Source of the DNA: JBFMFH01 sp964481395
GTDB lineage: Bacteria > Acidobacteriota > Vicinamibacteria > Vicinamibacterales > JAKQTR01
Assembly (NCBI GenBank): GCA_964481395.1
Contig: CAYZYG010000079.1
Span: 1 to 23,732 of the forward strand
Reading direction: 5' to 3'
Length of the DNA stretch: 23,732 bases
Position numbers and translations under genes: made by a program. The notes below the pieces were generated by a model. That model searched no databases. It saw only the letters and a list, made by a program, of their open reading frames with translations, and was not told the origin of the DNA. Below, piece by piece: positions 21,501-23,732 of the stretch. Numbering within the stretch: the first letter of the stretch is position 1; every line of letters begins with the position of its first letter.

Positions 21501-23599
21501 CTGATGAGGACCCCCCGCCGATCCGCCGTGAGCATCTGCTCGTACGGCACGACGCCCCAGCGCTCGAAGAACCGCGCCCACGTCTCCGCAACCTCCATCT
21601 TCGCCTCGGCCTTCAGATCGAGCCCGCCAATCACCCAGTCCAGGTCCATCAGGTACGGCACGAGGTGCAGGAGCTGCCGGACGCGGCGGTGCAGGTCCTC
21701 GATCGTGACGGCGCGCTCCTTGTCGTAGCGTGCGTGGACGCGTGTCGTGTCGATGTCCACGATGAAGTCGAGGTGCTCGAAGAACCGGCGAGCGGCATCG
21801 AGCGCGAGGTTCGGGTGGTGGGAGAGGTCGTAGGCGCTGACGCCGAGGTACTGCAGATCGATCATCCCGCCGCGCAGCGGCGGCGAGAAGTCGACACGGA
21901 TGAACGCGGGGTGGTTTCTGAAGGTCACGAAGTAGTGCACTTCGTTGCCGTAGCAGAACACCTGCAGGTGGGGGAACTGCCGGCGGCCGTGCACGGCGTG
22001 CGCCGCGAACGCCTCGGCCGCCAGCGAGACGGCATAAGGGACGCCGTCTGTCTGAGCGTCCGCGTGGTCGGATGCGAGATCGACGAACTCGATGCGCCGG
22101 ATGACCTCGATATCCCGGTGCGATGTCCCGACGGCCAGGTCGATGGAACGGCCCGTGGACGGTCCCGCGCCGATGAGCGAGAACGCCAGCTTCAGGCCGC
22201 GCTGGTGGAGGTAGCGCTTCAGACCGTGAAGCGTGCGGACGGCGGAGGGCGACGTGGGATCTTCGAACGGCTGGACCAGGCGGCAGACCGACATCGGCAG
22301 CGGGTCGTCGTCCGCCGCCGCGGCTTCGGCGTCGATCCGCCGGAGCAGATCTGTGTATACGCGCTCGATGCCGGCAGCCTCGTCGATCAGGCTCTGTTCC
22401 CCTGGCCTCGCGAAGAGCGCGCGGAAATCTTCGACCAAGCGGCCGACCCCGTCGACCAGCGTGTGGAGCCGTTCCCGCGTCAGCGGCGCAATGTCGAGGA
22501 TCTGGCTCAGCAGTTCCGCGTGGACCACGCTCGATGCGCGGAACCGGGTGACCGCATCCGCCACCGGTGACGCCGCGTCTGCGCCCGTGTCGGCCGCGCG
22601 TCCCGCTGCGACCAGCACGATGCGGTCGAAGACCCGGCGGGCCTCGGCGAGGCCGTCGAACAGGCGGGCCTCCTCAGGTCGGCACACGAACGGGAAGGCG
22701 CCTGCCAGGCTCACGCCCACCAGGCGTCGCGCCTCGATTCCGTCGTTGACGCGGGCCCACCCGAGTTCGGCCAGTGCGGAGGCGAGCGTCAGCTTGCCGC
22801 ACACGCGTTCGGCGCTGCGGAAGCCATCGACGTTCGCGCGCGCTGTCGCCACGGGCAGCAGATCCACGAGGTCCAGATACGTGGCCCGGGTGTACTCGAG
22901 GTACGGCCCCAGCAGGACGGCCGCCTCCCGCCCCAGCATCGTGGCCACCATGTCGTCGGTCGGGGGCTCGCCGCGCAGATCCAGGAGGCGCGCCGCCAGC
23001 CGCTGCAACGCGGGATGGCGAGGCTCGACGAGCAGGCCGATCCGGATGTCCCGCGCAGGGCGGTCGGTGGTGGACCGCGGCGGCGACAGACCGTCGGAGA
23101 CGCGGTCGAGAACCGCGAGCACGGCGGGATCCGTCAGCCCGCTGCCCGGGCGCTCGACCTGTTCGGCGAGGACGGTGAGAAGGCGCTCCGTCGCCAGCAC
23201 ACGGCCGGAGGCGACCGCGGACGCCACCTCATCGACCGCCCGCCGGCGCAGGACGGGATCCTGCGCCGCCAGGAGCGCGCGATACAGCTCCGCCGGCTCC
23301 GGCCAGACGTGTGCAACCGCAGCGAGCGTCTCGAACAGACTCGTCGCGATGTCACCCGTCCGCCTGCCGAGCAGCGGCGGCAGCCGGCGCAGCGCGTCAC
23401 AGTCTTCGGGTGTCAGCGCGCCCGCGCGCGTGCGGATCTCGGCGCACGCCGCATCGACTCTGGTGACTTTGGGAAGGAAGGCAGAGAATTCAGTCTCGAT
23501 GCGGGCGATCGCGAAGGCAAGCTTCCCGCTTGCGTCCGCCGCGTCCGCCGCAGGCGACGCTGGGGGGCGATCCGGTGGACGGGCATCCACCGTCGGCAT
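18530..23599 (-). CDS. giant phosphohistidine-swivel plus C-terminal ATP-grasp protein (PPDK/PEP synthase-related)
   Basis: 1689 aa. Residues 1 to about 940 match no family I recognise; they contain helical stretches and conserved-looking segments (FCYGNEVHYFVTFRNHPAF, ARFFERWGVVPYEQML). About 950-1060 is a PEP-utiliser swivel domain with the probable phospho-His1010 in GGGILSHLGLIAVESGKPA. From about 1350 comes the PPDK-type ATP-binding domain: GGKAANLAEASS with Lys1353, VPVAVRSSALGED with Arg1459, LVVQRMVRSRVAGVAQT, INVGLGLGEGIVSGRV and a terminal DIEFAFEDAALCLLQVRPV. PEP synthase has the reverse order and a TIM barrel, absent here; swivel-then-ATP-grasp is the order of glucan water dikinase. 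Expected chemistry is ATP-dependent His phosphorylation, acceptor unknown. ATG 23599 has GGGGA 9 nt upstream; a GTG at 23623 is possible. Its stop overlaps the next start. Confidence 0.85.
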   Translation of the reverse strand: MPTVDARPPDRPPASPAADAADASGKLAFAIARIETEFSAFLPKVTRVDAACAEIRTRAGALTPEDCDALRRLPPLLGRRTGDIATSLFETLAAVAHVWPEPAELYRALLAAQDPVLRRRAVDEVASAVASGRVLATERLLTVLAEQVERPGSGLTDPAVLAVLDRVSDGLSPPRSTTDRPARDIRIGLLVEPRHPALQRLAARLLDLRGEPPTDDMVATMLGREAAVLLGPYLEYTRATYLDLVDLLPVATARANVDGFRSAERVCGKLTLASALAELGWARVNDGIEARRLVGVSLAGAFPFVCRPEEARLFDGLAEARRVFDRIVLVAAGRAADTGADAASPVADAVTRFRASSVVHAELLSQILDIAPLTRERLHTLVDGVGRLVEDFRALFARPGEQSLIDEAAGIERVYTDLLRRIDAEAAAADDDPLPMSVCRLVQPFEDPTSPSAVRTLHGLKRYLHQRGLKLAFSLIGAGPSTGRSIDLAVGTSHRDIEVIRRIEFVDLASDHADAQTDGVPYAVSLAAEAFAAHAVHGRRQFPHLQVFCYGNEVHYFVTFRNHPAFIRVDFSPPLRGGMIDLQYLGVSAYDLSHHPNLALDAARRFFEHLDFIVDIDTTRVHARYDKERAVTIEDLHRRVRQLLHLVPYLMDLDWVIGGLDLKAEAKMEVAETWARFFERWGVVPYEQMLTADRRGVLISQEDAPDGVRETRWDGRSPYRDRFCVPVPPRAPAVVAENIARAGIDLPAPVTPETMAGQVRLDDAVLDPLRAALGRGEVEAAPSGLHRRSAAMFEGIHEVERLAEILESPPAVLTDAARLASLVPLVERHARFETAGSINGYPVQRTLLALGPVTLRLFCLRDSLDMPRLAVAADANALRRRRDLPGAPWVDPDWWSAERVARALRRANLLGAALEPATADEPAAAGRLRSMWRVPHTASRRRIDADERVVNGTAAAPGRAAGTAKLGTSGRAPADVAGAILMAPALASTDAPLLWQAAGVVSTGGGILSHLGLIAVESGKPALIIEGAWGPLPNGEAAVTVRRELHDERAYERSGLQLIEHHHIRYVEDQVREGDLVIVDADEGTFAVFGQDPVTLAFHEALRQHAAAIARLHEDGAESTLINRGHLLRARHLLERAASRVGSPALARYGVREILTSAAVCGDVSAADAAMLLLRVLLDNPQTGPAARAAIRDVTRSLAGAVRGARQEAVARLRSCATAHDALALRLNVLRPHGMLRCIAQGLDRAGLEGDVVASGDQDDLDDLVRSRLAAMRSGLAATGGETTRGPGWASRLAVVRAVDDVLQTPAEERTATERLWAERQALVSAAASRFATALVVTPRDGGLELEAMAGGKAANLAEASSIVGAEMVPGWFALTTEALRVALESGLVRRDEPGAADSDARTLGEAISTVASRQDLDPAARAAEIRDLWTRAQFSEPLVDAIRRSYSALGDSVPVAVRSSALGEDTAETSQAGLFDTFLFVRGEQDVIRHVKLAWAGFWSERAWQDRRTRGDTNRPRGGLVVQRMVRSRVAGVAQTINAAESRPGELVINVGLGLGEGIVSGRVAADHVVVAKDPPGSATLRFRYLTADKRRRVVLDERFGSGTITVETLAHQRLRPALEYPELGAVVDLALRLEQAYAHPVDIEFAFEDAALCLLQVRPVPGAAAVWGATLGTYPFGPRAPLQEGRP

Positions 23600-23643
23600 G
23601 GCCGGGCATCCCCGAGCGCACACTCCATACCGAGGGCGAGGCC

Positions 23644-23649
23644 AGTATA
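23644..23649 (-). promoter_or_regulatory. candidate -10 element upstream of the giant gene
   Basis: The minus strand reads GTGTATACTGG, with TATACT (five of six consensus bases) about 45 nt before the ATG at 23599. No good -35 hexamer is seen at the expected spacing, where the GGGRCC-type repeat begins. Confidence 0.3.
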
Positions 23650-23653
23650 CACC

Positions 23654-23732
23654 CGGGGGCCGGGGACCTGGGCCCTCCCTGCCGCCCGTCGCCTATCGTC
23701 TGTCGCCGGCTTCTCCCCTGCCGCCTGCCGCC
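23654..23732. repeat. GGGRCC-type then TCGCCTG-type repeat at the right edge
   Basis: Starts with CGGGGGCCGGGGACC and passes into GCCGCCCGTCGCCTATCG, then GTCGCCGGCTTCTCCCCTGC, as in the array at 16113-16306. It continues past the window edge. The adjacency of the two families repeats what is seen at 6740-6791. The 133-bp segment 23600-23732 holds this and the candidate promoter, and no gene. Confidence 0.7.

Noticed and set aside
18506..22570. A 1354-codon open frame on the plus strand, antisense to the giant gene
   Set aside because: The minus strand encodes clear swivel and ATP-grasp motifs through the same region. The plus-strand product is Arg/Gly/Asp-rich without motifs, a known artefact of high-GC codon bias.

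Overview
This is a GC-rich (well over 60% by eye), gene-dense bacterial chromosomal window. I see no plasmid, phage, transposase or CRISPR genes. The gene set (EF-P with a PGNLRG loop, UvrA/UvrC, Ku, M50 protease next to trpS, DUF2784) and the many G-rich low-complexity intergenic repeats suggest an environmental Acidobacteriota genome, perhaps class Vicinamibacteria. That placement is an inference; no rRNA or tRNA is present to settle it. A run of exactly 100 Ns shows that this is a scaffolded draft or metagenome assembly.

Layout. Positions 1-3497 (minus strand) read uvrC, an M50 site-2-type protease, then trpS, which runs off the left edge. Divergent from uvrC are a CDP-alcohol phosphatidyltransferase and the NHEJ protein Ku (plus, 3555-5390). 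Ku converges on a minus-strand block: efp, the assembly gap, tdk and a conserved membrane protein (7463-5570). The efp gene is divergent from an hsp20-htrA protein-quality-control pair (plus, 7547-9136). That pair converges, with a small overlap, on uvrA, a secreted HEAT-repeat protein and a 3-methyladenine DNA glycosylase (minus, 14399-9054). A DUF2784 gene (plus) then converges on pdxB (minus). The right-hand 7.4 kb is a translationally coupled minus-strand pair: a giant protein with a phosphohistidine swivel domain followed by a C-terminal ATP-grasp domain, and a MaeB-type protein.

Functional themes. Four DNA-repair genes (uvrC, ku, the glycosylase and uvrA) lie within about 13 kb, interleaved with housekeeping genes. 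The most unusual region is the right-hand pair. The giant protein has a swivel-then-ATP-grasp order like plant glucan water dikinases, with no PEP-binding TIM barrel. Its coupled partner keeps the malic enzyme plus phosphotransacetylase fold and length but has lost nearly all the malic enzyme catalytic and metal ligands. Together they may form an undescribed phosphoryl- or acyl-transfer or regulatory system.

Repeats. At least three low-complexity families occur between genes: a GGGAYC/GGGRCC type, a TCGCCTG/TCGCCTA type, and an AGTAGAC/TACTCTC type. A perfect 25-bp inverted repeat with nested palindromes precedes the HEAT gene. The repeats also enter genes. A copy of the GGGAYC type sits in frame inside uvrC, and the TCGCCTG array supplies the last codons and the stop of the MaeB-like gene. 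The assembly gap is flanked by the same repeat.
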